Part shown: positions 1 to 9,047 of the stretch, piece after piece
Layout: each line of letters starts with the position of its first letter
How positions within the stretch are numbered: the stretch's first letter is position 1
Assembly (NCBI RefSeq): GCF_900129825.1
Contig: NZ_FQWZ01000007.1
Location: 124,001-188,000, forward strand
From: Hydrocarboniphaga daqingensis
GTDB taxonomy: Bacteria > Pseudomonadota > Gammaproteobacteria > Nevskiales > Nevskiaceae
Length of the DNA stretch: 64,000 bases
Direction: 5' to 3'
Made by a program: the position numbers and the translations under genes
The notes under the pieces: model-generated
Databases searched by the model: none
The model's input: the letters and a program-made list of their open reading frames with translations, nothing else
What the model was told of the DNA's origin: nothing

Positions 1-1419
1 GCGCGCGACGCGCTGGTCGAGGTGTTCGAGCAGATGGAAGATCCGTATCTGCGCACCCGCCGTGACGACGTCGAGCATGTTTGCACGCGAATTCTGCGCG
101 TGCTGATGAAGACCGACCGCGCGCTGGCGATGAAGTCGGACAGCATCTCCGAGCCGACCGTGATCGTGTCCGATGACATCACGCCGGCCGACATCATCCT
201 GCTGTCGCAGCAGTCGGTGGTGGCCTTCGTCACCGAGTACGGCGGCCCCTTGAGCCACACGGCGATCCTGGCGCGCAGCTTGGGTATCCCGGCCGTCGTC
301 GGCGTGCACAACGCCCGGCGTCTGATGCGCGAAGGCGAGCAGGCGATCATCGACGGCGAGCTGGGCCATGCATTGGCCGATCCCGAGTCGCTGGCCTTGG
401 CGTTCTACCGGCGCAAGCAGCGCAGCCAGGCCCAGGCGCGCAAGAAGCTGACGCTGCTGCGTGACGAGCCAGCCGAATCACGCGATGGCGAGTTGATTCA
501 CTTGCTGGCCAACATCGAACTGCCCGAAGACGCAGCCGTCGCAGCCGCCAACGGCGCCGAGGGCGTCGGTTTGTACCGCACCGAATTCCTGTTCATGAAT
601 CGCAAGGATCAGCCGAGCGAGGAAGAGCAGTACGACGCCTACGCGCGAGTGGTATCGGCCGTGAACGGGCCGATCACGATCCGCACGCTCGATCTGGGCG
701 CCGACAAGCAGGTCGACTCCGGTCGCAGCCACGGCCCGACGCCGAACAACCCGGCGCTGGGATTGCGTGCGATCCGGCTGTGCCTGAAAGAGCCCGAGAT
801 GTTCCGTACGCAGGTGCGCGCGCTGCTGCGCGCCTCGGCGCACGGGCAGATGCAGATCATGCTGCCGATGATCAGCAACCTCGCCGAGTTCCGCCAGGCA
901 GCGGCGATCATCAACACCTCGCGCGACGAGTTGCGTGCTCAGGGCGTGCCGATGGCCGGCAAGGTGCCGATCGGCGCGATGATCGAAGTCCCCGCCGCCG
1001 CGATCGCGGCGCCGATGATCGCCCGCCATGCGCGCTTTTTCTCCATCGGCACCAACGACTTGATCCAGTACACGCTGGCCATCGACCGCGTCGACGACGA
1101 GGTCAATTATCTGTACGACCCGCTGCATCCAGCGGTACTGCAGCTGATCCGCATGACCATACAGGCGGGTGAGGCTGCGGGTATCAGTGTGGCGATGTGC
1201 GGCGAAATGGCCGGCGACCCCCGCTATACGCGCTTGCTGTTGGGGTTGGGGCTGACCGAATTCTCGATGCATCCTAGCAGCGTGCTCGAGGTCAAAAGCG
1301 TGGTCCGCGAATCGTCGGTCGGCGAGTTGCGCGGCCGCGTTGGCGGCTTGCTGGAGCGGATCATGAGCGGCGAGACCGGCGCCGACCCGCTCGAAGAGCT
1401 GCTGCGACCCGCGAGCTGA
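1..1419 (+). CDS. ptsI: Phosphoenolpyruvate-protein phosphotransferase (PTS enzyme I), 5' end missing
   Basis: The frame is open from base 1, so the gene begins upstream; 472 codons remain of a family about 575 residues long, and roughly the first 100 residues are absent. Enzyme I takes phosphate from PEP and passes it to HPr in the cytoplasm. Visible signatures are the phosphohistidine site GGPLSHTAILAR near base 240, then the PEP-binding barrel with YRTEFLFM, IRTLDLGADKQ and, near the C-terminus, the active-site cysteine in MCGEMAGDP. There is no N-terminal GAF domain in the visible part, but because the start is missing I cannot exclude the nitrogen-PTS paralogue PtsP. The next gene is a separate unit with its own promoter, so there is no link to petABC. 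Confidence 0.9.
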   Translation, partial: ARDALVEVFEQMEDPYLRTRRDDVEHVCTRILRVLMKTDRALAMKSDSISEPTVIVSDDITPADIILLSQQSVVAFVTEYGGPLSHTAILARSLGIPAVVGVHNARRLMREGEQAIIDGELGHALADPESLALAFYRRKQRSQAQARKKLTLLRDEPAESRDGELIHLLANIELPEDAAVAAANGAEGVGLYRTEFLFMNRKDQPSEEEQYDAYARVVSAVNGPITIRTLDLGADKQVDSGRSHGPTPNNPALGLRAIRLCLKEPEMFRTQVRALLRASAHGQMQIMLPMISNLAEFRQAAAIINTSRDELRAQGVPMAGKVPIGAMIEVPAAAIAAPMIARHARFFSIGTNDLIQYTLAIDRVDDEVNYLYDPLHPAVLQLIRMTIQAGEAAGISVAMCGEMAGDPRYTRLLLGLGLTEFSMHPSSVLEVKSVVRESSVGELRGRVGGLLERIMSGETGADPLEELLRPAS

Positions 1420-1459
1420 CCGCGCCGCACCACCCAACGGGCCGGGCCATACACAAACC

Positions 1460-1491
1460 TTGTGACGGCGGACGGTTCAGCACCTTATAAT
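1460..1491 (+). promoter_or_regulatory. Candidate sigma-70 promoter of petABC
   Basis: A perfect TATAAT lies at 1486-1491, about 88 bases before the petA start. The best upstream hexamer is TTGTGA at 1460-1465, which leaves a 20-bp spacer, longer than the usual 16-18. The -10 match is the main evidence. Confidence 0.6.
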
Positions 1492-1495
1492 CGCA

Positions 1496-1540
1496 GGGCT
1501 TCGGGTGTAGCCCGCTAGCTGCATGAGCCGAACCCGGCTC
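1496..1540 (+). promoter_or_regulatory. Two hairpins in the petA leader
   Basis: GGGCT at 1496-1500 pairs with AGCCC at 1509-1513, and GAGCCG at 1525-1530 pairs with CGGCTC at 1535-1540 around a four-base loop. They lie just after the predicted start of transcription. Neither has a U tract, so they are not typical terminators; they may stabilise the leader. Confidence 0.4.
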
Positions 1541-1578
1541 TGCGCCCGCCGCCACGAACATCTACCGAATCCAGATCT

Positions 1579-2220
1579 ATGCAAAATGCTGCTGCTGGCC
1601 CGAAAGGCATTGGCCCCGAGGGCGCGAGCCCGGGTTCCGAGGTTGACCAAGGCCGTCGTCGTTTCCTGACGCTCGCCACCTCCGGCGTCGGTGCCGTTGG
1701 CGCCGGCTTCGTTGTCTGGCCCTTCTTGGCGTCGCTCAAACCCAGCGAACGCGCCAAAGCGCTCGGCGCTCCGGTCAAAGCCGACATCGCCGGCCTTGAA
1801 GATGGCCAGATGCTGACGCTGGCCTGGCGTGGTAAACCGGTCTGGATCATCAAGCGGACGCCCGCGATGATCGAGAGCCTGACCAAGGTCAAGGCCGAGG
1901 TCGCCGACCCCGAGTCGTCGGTTCAGCAGCAGCCCGAGTACGCGAAGAACGAAACGCGGTCGATCAAGCCGGGCATCATGGTCATGGTCGGGTCCTGCAC
2001 CCACCTGGGCTGCTCGCCGACGTTCCGTCCCGATTACCCGGCTCCGGAAATCGCGCCGAACTGGCAGGGTGGCTTCTACTGCCCCTGCCACGGTTCCAAG
2101 TTCGACCTCGCGGGCCGCGTCTACAAGGGCGTTCCGGCACCGATCAATCTTCTGGTTCCGCCGTACCGCTTCGACGGTGACACGAATATCGTCATCGGCG
2201 AAGACCAGGTCGCGGCTTAA
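1579..2220 (+). CDS. petA: Ubiquinol-cytochrome c reductase iron-sulfur (Rieske) subunit
   Basis: The protein has 213 residues. It carries the 2Fe-2S cluster of the cytochrome bc1 complex and moves electrons from ubiquinol to cytochrome c1. An N-terminal arginine triplet (26-28) followed by a hydrophobic helix (about 34-52) is the Tat-type anchor of Rieske proteins. The cluster-binding motifs are CTHLGC (140-145) and CPCHGS (168-173): Cys140, His142, Cys168 and His171 would be ligands and Cys145/Cys170 the disulfide. It is first gene of the petABC unit, 13 bases before petB. Confidence 0.97.
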   Translation: MQNAAAGPKGIGPEGASPGSEVDQGRRRFLTLATSGVGAVGAGFVVWPFLASLKPSERAKALGAPVKADIAGLEDGQMLTLAWRGKPVWIIKRTPAMIESLTKVKAEVADPESSVQQQPEYAKNETRSIKPGIMVMVGSCTHLGCSPTFRPDYPAPEIAPNWQGGFYCPCHGSKFDLAGRVYKGVPAPINLLVPPYRFDGDTNIVIGEDQVAA

Positions 2221-2233
2221 CAGGCATCCACAC

Positions 2234-3487
2234 ATGGCCATCGTACCCAATCCCTACAAGACCACCGGTGTGCTCGGCTGGATCGACGACCGGTTCCCGC
2301 TGACCAAGCTGTACCGCGACCACCTGTCGCAGTACTACGCGCCGAAGAACTTCAACTTCTGGTACTACTTCGGCTCGCTGGCACTGCTGGTGCTGGTCAA
2401 CCAGCTGATCTCCGGCATTCTGCTGGCGATGCACTACAAGCCCAGCGCCGCCGAAGCCTTCGGCAGCGTCGAATACATCATGCGTGACGTGCCCTGGGGC
2501 AACATCATTCGCTACATGCATTCGACGGGCGCCTCGGCGTTCTTCATCGTCGTCTACCTGCACATGTATCGCGGCCTGATCTACGGCTCATACAAAAAGC
2601 CCCGCGAGTTGATCTGGGTGTTCGGTTGCCTGATCTTCCTGGTGCTGATGGCCGAAGCGTTCTGCGGCTACGTGCTGCCCTGGGGCCAGATGTCGTACTG
2701 GGGCGCGCAGGTGATCATTTCGCTGTTCGGCACGATTCCGTTCATCGGTCCGGACATCGTCACTTGGGTTCAGGGTGACTACATCCCGGCCGACGCGACG
2801 CTCAACCGCCTGTTCTCGCTGCACGTGGTCGCGCTGCCGTTCGTGCTGGTCGGCCTGGTCGTCGCGCATCTGATCGCGCTGCACGAAGTCGGCTCGAACA
2901 ACCCCGACGGCGTCGACATCAAGAAGTTCAAGGATCCGGAAACCCACATCCCGCTCGACGGCATCGGCTTCCACCCGTACTACACGGTCAAGGATCTGGT
3001 CGGCGTATCGGTGTTCCTGATCATCTTCGTCGGCGTCATCTGCTTTGCGCCCGACGGCGGTGGCTATCTGCTCGAAAAGCCGAACTTCCAGGAAGCCAAC
3101 CCGCTGGTGACGCCGCCGCACATCACGCCGGCCTGGTACTTCGGCGCGTTCTACGCGATGTTGCGCGCCACGCCGTCGATGTTCTCGTCGGCGCTGCCGG
3201 GCGTCATCGTGATGTTCGGTGCGGTGCTGATCCTGTTCACGCTGCCGTGGCTCGACCGCAACCCGGTCAAGTCGATCCGCTACAAGGGCAACCTGACCAA
3301 GGCCCTGACGCTGCTGTTCGCGATCGACTTCGTGATGCTGAACTACCTCGGCATGCAGCCGCCGAGCGAGCTGTACACGCTGCTGTCGCGTATCGGCTCG
3401 GTCTATTACTTCGGGTTCTTCGTGAGCCTGCTGTTTATTCATAACTTCGAAACAGCCAAGCCGGTTCCGGAAAGGGTGACGGAATGA
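2234..3487 (+). CDS. petB: Ubiquinol-cytochrome c reductase cytochrome b subunit
   Basis: The ATG at 2234 gives MAIVPNPYKTTG and 417 residues, the usual size for a bacterial bc1 cytochrome b; the open frame further upstream only overlaps petA. This is the integral membrane subunit that binds two b hemes and forms the Qo and Qi sites. Several hydrophobic helices are visible, with histidines in the second and fourth helices and the family segments GYVLPWGQMSYWGA and a PEWYF-like TPAWYFGAFYAMLR. Its stop overlaps the petC start (ATGA), indicating coupled translation. Confidence 0.97.
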   Translation: MAIVPNPYKTTGVLGWIDDRFPLTKLYRDHLSQYYAPKNFNFWYYFGSLALLVLVNQLISGILLAMHYKPSAAEAFGSVEYIMRDVPWGNIIRYMHSTGASAFFIVVYLHMYRGLIYGSYKKPRELIWVFGCLIFLVLMAEAFCGYVLPWGQMSYWGAQVIISLFGTIPFIGPDIVTWVQGDYIPADATLNRLFSLHVVALPFVLVGLVVAHLIALHEVGSNNPDGVDIKKFKDPETHIPLDGIGFHPYYTVKDLVGVSVFLIIFVGVICFAPDGGGYLLEKPNFQEANPLVTPPHITPAWYFGAFYAMLRATPSMFSSALPGVIVMFGAVLILFTLPWLDRNPVKSIRYKGNLTKALTLLFAIDFVMLNYLGMQPPSELYTLLSRIGSVYYFGFFVSLLFIHNFETAKPVPERVTE

Positions 3488-4227
3488 AGCGTGTATTGCT
3501 CGCGATTGCGGGACTGATGATGTCGGGCGCCGCGCTGGCGTCGTCCGAAGCCCTCCCGTACAGCTACCAGGCCGATACGTCGAACCCGGCCTCGCTGCAG
3601 CGTGGTGCGCGTAACTTCATGGCGTACTGCTCCGGCTGCCATTCGATGAAGTACCTGCGCTACAACCGCATCGGCAACGACCTGGGCATCCCGGAAGACC
3701 TGCTCAAGAGCAGCCTGATGTTCACGTCGTCCAAGCTGGGCGACACGGTGAACTCGGCGATGCCGGCCGAGCCGTCGAAGGCTTGGTTCGGCCAGACGCC
3801 GCCGGATCTGACGCTGGAAACCCGTGCCCGCGGTGCGGACTGGGTCTACAGCTATCTGCGCACGTTCTACATCGACACGACGCGTCCGTTGGGCGTGAAC
3901 AACATCGTGCTGCCTGGCGCATCGATGCCGCATGTGTTGTGGGAGCTGCAGGGCTGGCAGGTCAAGGAAGAGGCGCATGGCGATGCGGCGGCTCACGGTG
4001 GCGAAGGCGAGCACCATGGTGCGCCGCTGAAGCTGATCCAGGCCGGCACGCTGAGCCCCGACGAGTACGAGAAGTTCGTCGGCGACATCGTCAACTTCAT
4101 GAGCTACGCCGCCGAGCCGGGCAAGAGCCTGCGCATGGGCATCGGCCCCAAGGCAATCATGTACCTGCTGCTGTTGCTGGTGCTGTGCTACTTCCTGAAG
4201 AAGGAATTCTGGCGCGACGTCCACTGA
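3484..4227 (+). CDS. petC: Ubiquinol-cytochrome c reductase cytochrome c1 subunit
   Basis: The protein has 247 residues with a Sec signal peptide ending around ALA-SSEAL (residue 19). The heme c motif is CSGCH at 49-53, and the methionine in GASMPHVLW is a likely sixth ligand. A C-terminal hydrophobic helix (about 222-240) followed by KKEFWRDVH anchors the domain on the periplasmic face. A short His/Gly-rich insert (EEAHGDAAAHGGEGEHHG) lies near residue 165. It is the last gene of petABC and is followed by a strong terminator. Confidence 0.96.
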   Translation: MKRVLLAIAGLMMSGAALASSEALPYSYQADTSNPASLQRGARNFMAYCSGCHSMKYLRYNRIGNDLGIPEDLLKSSLMFTSSKLGDTVNSAMPAEPSKAWFGQTPPDLTLETRARGADWVYSYLRTFYIDTTRPLGVNNIVLPGASMPHVLWELQGWQVKEEAHGDAAAHGGEGEHHGAPLKLIQAGTLSPDEYEKFVGDIVNFMSYAAEPGKSLRMGIGPKAIMYLLLLLVLCYFLKKEFWRDVH

Positions 4228-4249
4228 CGCCGGTCATACCGCTGAACCA

Positions 4250-4276
4250 ACGCCGCCTTCGGGCGGCGTTTTTTTT
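4250..4276 (+). terminator. Rho-independent terminator of petABC
   Basis: An 8-bp GC stem (4250-4257 with 4262-4269) with a TTCG tetraloop is followed by eight T residues at 4269-4276, 22 bases after the petC stop. Confidence 0.92.
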
Positions 4277-4354
4277 GCGTTTTTCTGCTGCCGAACGCGG
4301 TCTTGAACGACGCTGGTCGACTTTTGTCCACGCAACGCCGTACAGTCAGGCGCT

Positions 4355-4996
4355 ATGTCCCTACGCGCCAAGAGCAAATACGTACAGCCGCATAAGCCCG
4401 CCCCGAATGCTGGCATGACGCTGTACTGCAGTGCCGAGGCGGTCACCTGCCTGTGGGTGCGGCTGGTGCTGGCCGAGAAGGACGTCGAAGGCGCCCGCTT
4501 CGAGATCCAGCGGCCCGGACGCATCAGCGAAGATTTGCTGCTGCTCAACCCCACGCAAACGCTGCCGACACTCGCCGATCGCGATCTGGTGATCTATCCG
4601 GCGCGCGTGATCGCCGAATACCTCGACGAGCGCTACCCGCACCCGCCGATGATGCCGGCCGAGCCGGCGCAGCGAGCCCGGCTGCGGATGGCACTGGATC
4701 GACTCGAGCTGGACTTCTTCCCGACGCTACGTCTGGTCGAAACCGCGACGCCCGCGGCTGCCAAAGCGGCGCGCAAGCGGCTGATCGACCTGATCGTCAG
4801 CAGCGCGCCGTTGTTCCCAAACCGCGGCTGGTTTCTCGGCCTGGATCATTCGCTGGTGGACAGTGCCTGGACCGCGCTGTTCTGGCGTGCAGCCGAGCTC
4901 AAGCTCGAGTTGCCGCCCTCGGCAGACCCGGTACGGCGCTACGCTCAGCGCGTGTTTATGCGTGCACCGTTCCAGCGCGTCGTGCCGCCGCGGTGA
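4355..4996 (+). CDS. sspA: Stringent starvation protein A, glutathione-S-transferase fold
   Basis: The protein has 213 residues. It has an N-terminal thioredoxin-like half (MTLYCSAEAVTCLWVRLVLAEKDV, then NPTQTLPTLADRDLVIYPARVIAEYLDERYP) and an all-helical C-terminal half, the layout of SspA. SspA binds RNA polymerase in stationary phase or under starvation; it has no transferase chemistry of its own. Placement directly after petABC and before sspB is the common gammaproteobacterial and betaproteobacterial arrangement. An N-terminal extension of about 20 residues precedes the conserved fold. Confidence 0.9.
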   Translation: MSLRAKSKYVQPHKPAPNAGMTLYCSAEAVTCLWVRLVLAEKDVEGARFEIQRPGRISEDLLLLNPTQTLPTLADRDLVIYPARVIAEYLDERYPHPPMMPAEPAQRARLRMALDRLELDFFPTLRLVETATPAAAKAARKRLIDLIVSSAPLFPNRGWFLGLDHSLVDSAWTALFWRAAELKLELPPSADPVRRYAQRVFMRAPFQRVVPPR

Positions 4997-5043
4997 CGAA
5001 GGTCTAAACTGCGGGTCCGCTTTCGCTAGGCTGCTGCGCTTCC

Positions 5044-5469
5044 ATGTCGTCTTCCCGTTCACGCCGCCCTTATCTGATCCGCGCCATCTACGACTGGGCG
5101 ACCGATAACGGCTACACGCCTCATTTGCTGGTGGCGGCCGACTACGAGGGTGTCGTGGTGCCGCGCGAGTACGTCCAGGAAGGCCGGATCACGTTGAACA
5201 TCAGTGGCATGGCAGTCCAGGCACTGGACCTCAGCGGTGACCCGATCTGGTTTTCGGCTCGGTTTTCCGGTCGTTCGTTCGATGTACAGGTGCCTAGCGG
5301 TGCCGTGCTTGCAGTGTTTGCGCGCGAAAACGGCGAAGGCATTGTGTTTGGCGAGGTGGAGCCGCCGCCCGAAGGCGACAAGCCCAAGTCCGACGGCAGC
5401 GGCGATGACGATGCGCCCAAGACGCCGCCGCGCCCCAGCGGTCGACCGAACCTGCGCGTCGTCAAATAG
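5044..5469 (+). CDS. sspB: ClpXP protease specificity-enhancing factor SspB
   Basis: The protein has 141 residues. The N-terminal 105 residues form the substrate-binding domain (RPYLIRAIYDWATDNGYTPH, then NISGMAVQALDL). A low-complexity linker rich in Pro, Gly, Asp and Lys leads to the last residues RPNLRVVK, which match the short C-terminal ClpX-binding tail of SspB. SspB tethers ssrA-tagged and other substrates to ClpXP. It lies 47 bases downstream of sspA and is probably co-transcribed. Confidence 0.93.
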   Translation: MSSSRSRRPYLIRAIYDWATDNGYTPHLLVAADYEGVVVPREYVQEGRITLNISGMAVQALDLSGDPIWFSARFSGRSFDVQVPSGAVLAVFARENGEGIVFGEVEPPPEGDKPKSDGSGDDDAPKTPPRPSGRPNLRVVK

Positions 5470-5481
5470 CCGTGCGCTGAC

Positions 5482-5826
5482 TCAGTCGCCGGCGTCGAAC
5501 GCCGCGCGAATCCAGTTGATCCGGTCGTCACCGTCGATCGCGATCACGTCGAAGCGGGTCGCCAGTCGCGCCAGAGCCGGTTGCTGCATCAGCAGCCAGC
5601 GCGCGGCCAGCACGATGCGGCCACGCTTGCGCGCGTCCACCGATTCCGCAGCGTCGCCGTAGCGGGCGCTGCTGCGCTTACGCACTTCGACCAATACCAG
5701 CAGATCACGCTCGCGCATGACCAGGTCGATTTCACCGCCGCGTGCGCGGAAGTTTCGCCGAACCAACGTCAATCCTTGGCGCTGGAGGTAGTGCAGCGCC
5801 CGGTCTTCGGCGTCGGCGCCTTTCAC
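5482..5826 (-). CDS. YraN family protein (UPF0102), predicted endonuclease-like
   Basis: The GTG at 5826 gives 114 residues, close to the family's usual 115-130; the frame stays open upstream but only overlaps the LppC-type gene. Conserved segments are AEDRALHYLQRQGLTLVRRNFRARGGEIDLVMRE (given here only as a landmark around residues 5-37; key residues E34-like, GEIDL) and LVLVEVRKRSS, the E-D-ExK layout of a restriction-endonuclease-like fold. Cellular function is unproven in the family. It begins two bases after the LppC-type stop codon, so the two are translationally linked, as is common next to rsmI. Confidence 0.85.
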   Translation of the reverse strand: MKGADAEDRALHYLQRQGLTLVRRNFRARGGEIDLVMRERDLLVLVEVRKRSSARYGDAAESVDARKRGRIVLAARWLLMQQPALARLATRFDVIAIDGDDRINWIRAAFDAGD

Positions 5827-5828
5827 GG

Positions 5829-7673
5829 TTAGTCCGAGGCTGGCAAGGCCGCGGTGGTCGCGGGTATCGCGTCCAGCGCTTGCTTGAGCGCCGAATGGGG
5901 TGCGGCACAGCTCAGGCTGCGACTGACGCGGCCGCTGCCGCCGACCGTCAGTGCGCCCGTTGCACCGTCGATGCGTGCTGCGCCCAGGCCGCGCTGCTCG
6001 CGGATCTGGTTGGCCAAGCGCCAGCCGTCGGCACCGAGCGCGACCAGTCGCGGGTAGCTGCGCATCGCGTCGGTCTGCTGTTGCACGGCGGCCGTGCGCG
6101 CGGCCACCCAAGGGCCGTTGGTGTCGAGCATCCACGGCATGTCGCAGACCTGCATCGAACCCCAATCGATCCCGTGCCCTTCGTAGATCAGCGACGTGGA
6201 ATAGATCGGCAGGTTGCCGGCGCGGAAGAAGCGCAGTTGCGGCAGGATCACGCGGCTGTCGCTCGGCTTGGCGGCCAGAAAGATGAAATCGACATCGCCG
6301 CGGCGGCGGCCGTCGAACTCGGTGTCGCGGCCGAGCACCGTGGTCAGTGCCTTGTGCCGAGCTTCGCTGGCTTCGAGCCCGAGCAGGCGCTTGATCAGCT
6401 TGGATGGATCGACGGTGCCGGACTGGAATGTGTCGGAGGCGGTTACGGCGCCGCCGAGGTCGCGCAAGCGGGTCGCGAACGCGGCGAATACGCGACGTCC
6501 CCAGTCGCTGCTCGGCACCAGCGCGATTGCGCGGCGCAGATTGCGGGCGACGGCTTGTTCGGCAGCGGCGCGCGCCTCGTCCTCCGGGGCCAGACCGAAT
6601 TGCAGGAAGTTCGCCGGTGCGACCGCGTCGTCGTCCAACGCGTTCAGTGCCACGACGGGGACCGTCGGCGTACCCAGGCGGGCGATCGCCGCCACGGCCT
6701 CGCGTTGCAACGGCCCGATGATCACAGCTGGGTTGTCCGCCAAGGCCTGCTGATAGGCAACCAGCGCTTGATCCGGCGTCGCGCCGGCGTCGTAGTGGCG
6801 CAGATCGACGCTTCCCGTGCCCGCCGCTGCCATCGCGCCGGCCAGCACGGCTTCACCCGTCCCGGCCAGCGGGCCGGTCAGCGGCACCAGCAGCGCCACG
6901 CCGCCGCCGCTACCGCGCGGACTGCTGATCGCTGGGGGCGACGACAGCGTCGTCGTCATCGTCGTAGCCGTCATCGCCGGCGTGATTCCCGCGACTGGAC
7001 TGGCGACCGATGCCGCGCTCTGGACCCGGCTCAGTGCGGCGACGCGTGGTGTCGCTGGGTGGTGCGGGTACTGTCGTGTCCACGTGTCGTAGCGTGCCGC
7101 AGCCCCGAGTTGACGTTGCAAGGCGAGATCCAGCCAGCCGCGGCTGATCGCATCCTGGACTGCAATCTTGGCCGCGTCGTCGCGCGTCAGCGGCGCGCGG
7201 ATCAGGCCTTGCCAGATTCGCTCGCGATTGTCGGCGATCGCTTCGGCATCGCCCTGCAGAAAGCGCTCGCGCTGCACCAGTGAGCGGGTTGCGGCGACGG
7301 CATCGCCGAGTTGGAACAGGGCCTCGGCGCGCAAGGCTTCGATCCGCTCGCCGTACAGCGGCACATGGTCGGACCCGGACGGCAGCGCCCGCAGCGCCGC
7401 CATCGGCATGCCCCGCTTGAGGCTGATCTCGGCGCGTAGCAACTGTGCCCGGGCCATTTGCGGCAGCGACAGCGATGACGGCGGCACCGCGCTGAGTAAG
7501 GACTCAGCCTTGCGATCCTCGCCGACATTCATCGCGGCCTCGGCCGCCGCCAGCTGCTGCTCGCCATTGCGGACCGGGTCGGCCGCATGCGCGATCGGAC
7601 CCAGCAACATCAGGCAAAACACGGCCGCCATCAGGCGGGGCGAGTACGGGGCGGAGTGGACGCGCGGCTGCAT
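5829..7673 (-). CDS. LppC/LpoA-family penicillin-binding protein activator
   Basis: The ATG at 7673 gives 614 residues; a longer reading from 7976 would run through rsmI antisense and is unlikely. The N-terminal half looks helical and TPR-like. The C-terminal half (from GGGVALLVPLTGPLAGTGEAV, near residue 265; key G-V-A-L-L-V-P-L-T-G) is a periplasmic-binding-protein-like domain. LpoA in Escherichia coli is an outer-membrane lipoprotein that stimulates PBP1A. Here the signal peptide ends in GPIAHA-ADP with no lipobox cysteine at the cleavage site, so a soluble periplasmic protein is suggested. It is divergent from rsmI. Confidence 0.85.
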   Translation of the reverse strand: MQPRVHSAPYSPRLMAAVFCLMLLGPIAHAADPVRNGEQQLAAAEAAMNVGEDRKAESLLSAVPPSSLSLPQMARAQLLRAEISLKRGMPMAALRALPSGSDHVPLYGERIEALRAEALFQLGDAVAATRSLVQRERFLQGDAEAIADNRERIWQGLIRAPLTRDDAAKIAVQDAISRGWLDLALQRQLGAAARYDTWTRQYPHHPATPRVAALSRVQSAASVASPVAGITPAMTATTMTTTLSSPPAISSPRGSGGGVALLVPLTGPLAGTGEAVLAGAMAAAGTGSVDLRHYDAGATPDQALVAYQQALADNPAVIIGPLQREAVAAIARLGTPTVPVVALNALDDDAVAPANFLQFGLAPEDEARAAAEQAVARNLRRAIALVPSSDWGRRVFAAFATRLRDLGGAVTASDTFQSGTVDPSKLIKRLLGLEASEARHKALTTVLGRDTEFDGRRRGDVDFIFLAAKPSDSRVILPQLRFFRAGNLPIYSTSLIYEGHGIDWGSMQVCDMPWMLDTNGPWVAARTAAVQQQTDAMRSYPRLVALGADGWRLANQIREQRGLGAARIDGATGALTVGGSGRVSRSLSCAAPHSALKQALDAIPATTAALPASD

Positions 7674-7736
7674 CGGTAAAGTATCGCATGGCGACCTTCC
7701 TGCTTCGTGTCGCTGCCGCCCGCCAACGAGTCCACG

Positions 7737-8645
7737 ATGAGCGATCCGCTCGACGCCGCTGCTCCTGCCACCAACCTGCTCGCCGACGTGCAAGGCGCCC
7801 AGGCCGGGCACCTGTACGTGGTCGCCACCCCGATCGGGAATCTGGGTGATCTGGCGCCGCGAGCCTTGGCGGTGCTGCGCAGCGTCGACCGCATCTGCGC
7901 CGAGGACACGCGCACCAGCGGCCAGTTGCTCGCGCATTTTGGCGTCGCCAAGCCGCTGACGGCGCTGCACGAACACAACGAGAGCGGCATCGTCGGCGGA
8001 CTCGTCGAGCAGTTGCGCGCCGGCCGCAGCCTGGCCTTAGTGTCCGACGCCGGCACGCCGCTGATCTCCGATCCGGGCTTCGTGCTGGTGCGCGCCGCTC
8101 GCGAAGCGGGGGTGCCGGTGATCGCGATCCCGGGCCCCTGCGCGGCTGTTACGGCGCTGTCGATCGCCGGCATCGCCACCGATGCGTTCCGATTTGCCGG
8201 CTTTCTGCCGTCCAAGAGCAGCGCAAGGCGCGAGCGGCTGCGCGAGTTGGGCGCCTCGCCCGACACGGTCATCGTCTATGAATCCAGCCACCGCATCGCC
8301 GATTGCCTCGACGATCTGGTCGCCGTGCTCGGCCCGGCGCGCCGTGTCTGCCTGGCGCGCGAGCTGACCAAGCGCTTCGAGCAGAGCATCACATTGCCGG
8401 CCGCCGAACTCTCAGCCTGGCTGTTGGCCGATGCCAACCGCGTGCGTGGCGAGTTCGTGCTGGTGATCGAAGGTGCGCCACCGGCCGATGCCGGCCGCGC
8501 CGAACACGAGCGACTGCTGCGCGTGTTGCTGCGAGAACTGTCGCCGAGCAAGGCGGCCAAGGTCGCCGCCGAGCTCAGCGGCGGCCGCAAGAGCGAGCTG
8601 TACGCACTGGCGATGCAGCTTGGTGGCAGCGAGGGCGTAGAATAG
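7737..8645 (+). CDS. rsmI: 16S rRNA (cytidine(1402)-2'-O)-methyltransferase
   Basis: The ATG at 7737 (MSDPLDAAAP) gives 302 residues; a GTG at 7707 would add ten. RsmI methylates the ribose of C1402 in the 30S decoding centre using SAM, acting with RsmH encoded nearby. The tetrapyrrole-methylase fold is clear: LYVVATPIGNLGDLAPRAL, then CAEDTRTSGQLL, LVSDAGTPLISDPG and AIPGPCAAVTAL. The stop codon overlaps the predicted -10 box of rnpB, which starts five bases later. Confidence 0.95.
   Translation: MSDPLDAAAPATNLLADVQGAQAGHLYVVATPIGNLGDLAPRALAVLRSVDRICAEDTRTSGQLLAHFGVAKPLTALHEHNESGIVGGLVEQLRAGRSLALVSDAGTPLISDPGFVLVRAAREAGVPVIAIPGPCAAVTALSIAGIATDAFRFAGFLPSKSSARRERLRELGASPDTVIVYESSHRIADCLDDLVAVLGPARRVCLARELTKRFEQSITLPAAELSAWLLADANRVRGEFVLVIEGAPPADAGRAEHERLLRVLLRELSPSKAAKVAAELSGGRKSELYALAMQLGGSEGVE
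8638..8643 (+). promoter_or_regulatory. Candidate -10 box of rnpB
   Basis: TAGAAT sits seven bases before the first base of the mature RNA, at the right distance for a -10 element, and overlaps the rsmI stop. No convincing -35 is visible inside the end of rsmI; TGCAGC at 8614-8619 has an 18-bp spacer but matches poorly. Confidence 0.55.
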
Positions 8646-8650
8646 GCGGT

Positions 8651-9036
<386 letters not shown>

Positions 9037-9047
9037 GTTTTAATTCA

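Noticed and set aside
7504-7689. Reading frame from a well-placed ATG with AGGAAGG upstream, before the LppC-type gene
   Set aside because: It is out of frame with the LppC-type signal peptide and ends after 61 codons with no conserved content; a frameshift would destroy the clear signal peptide.
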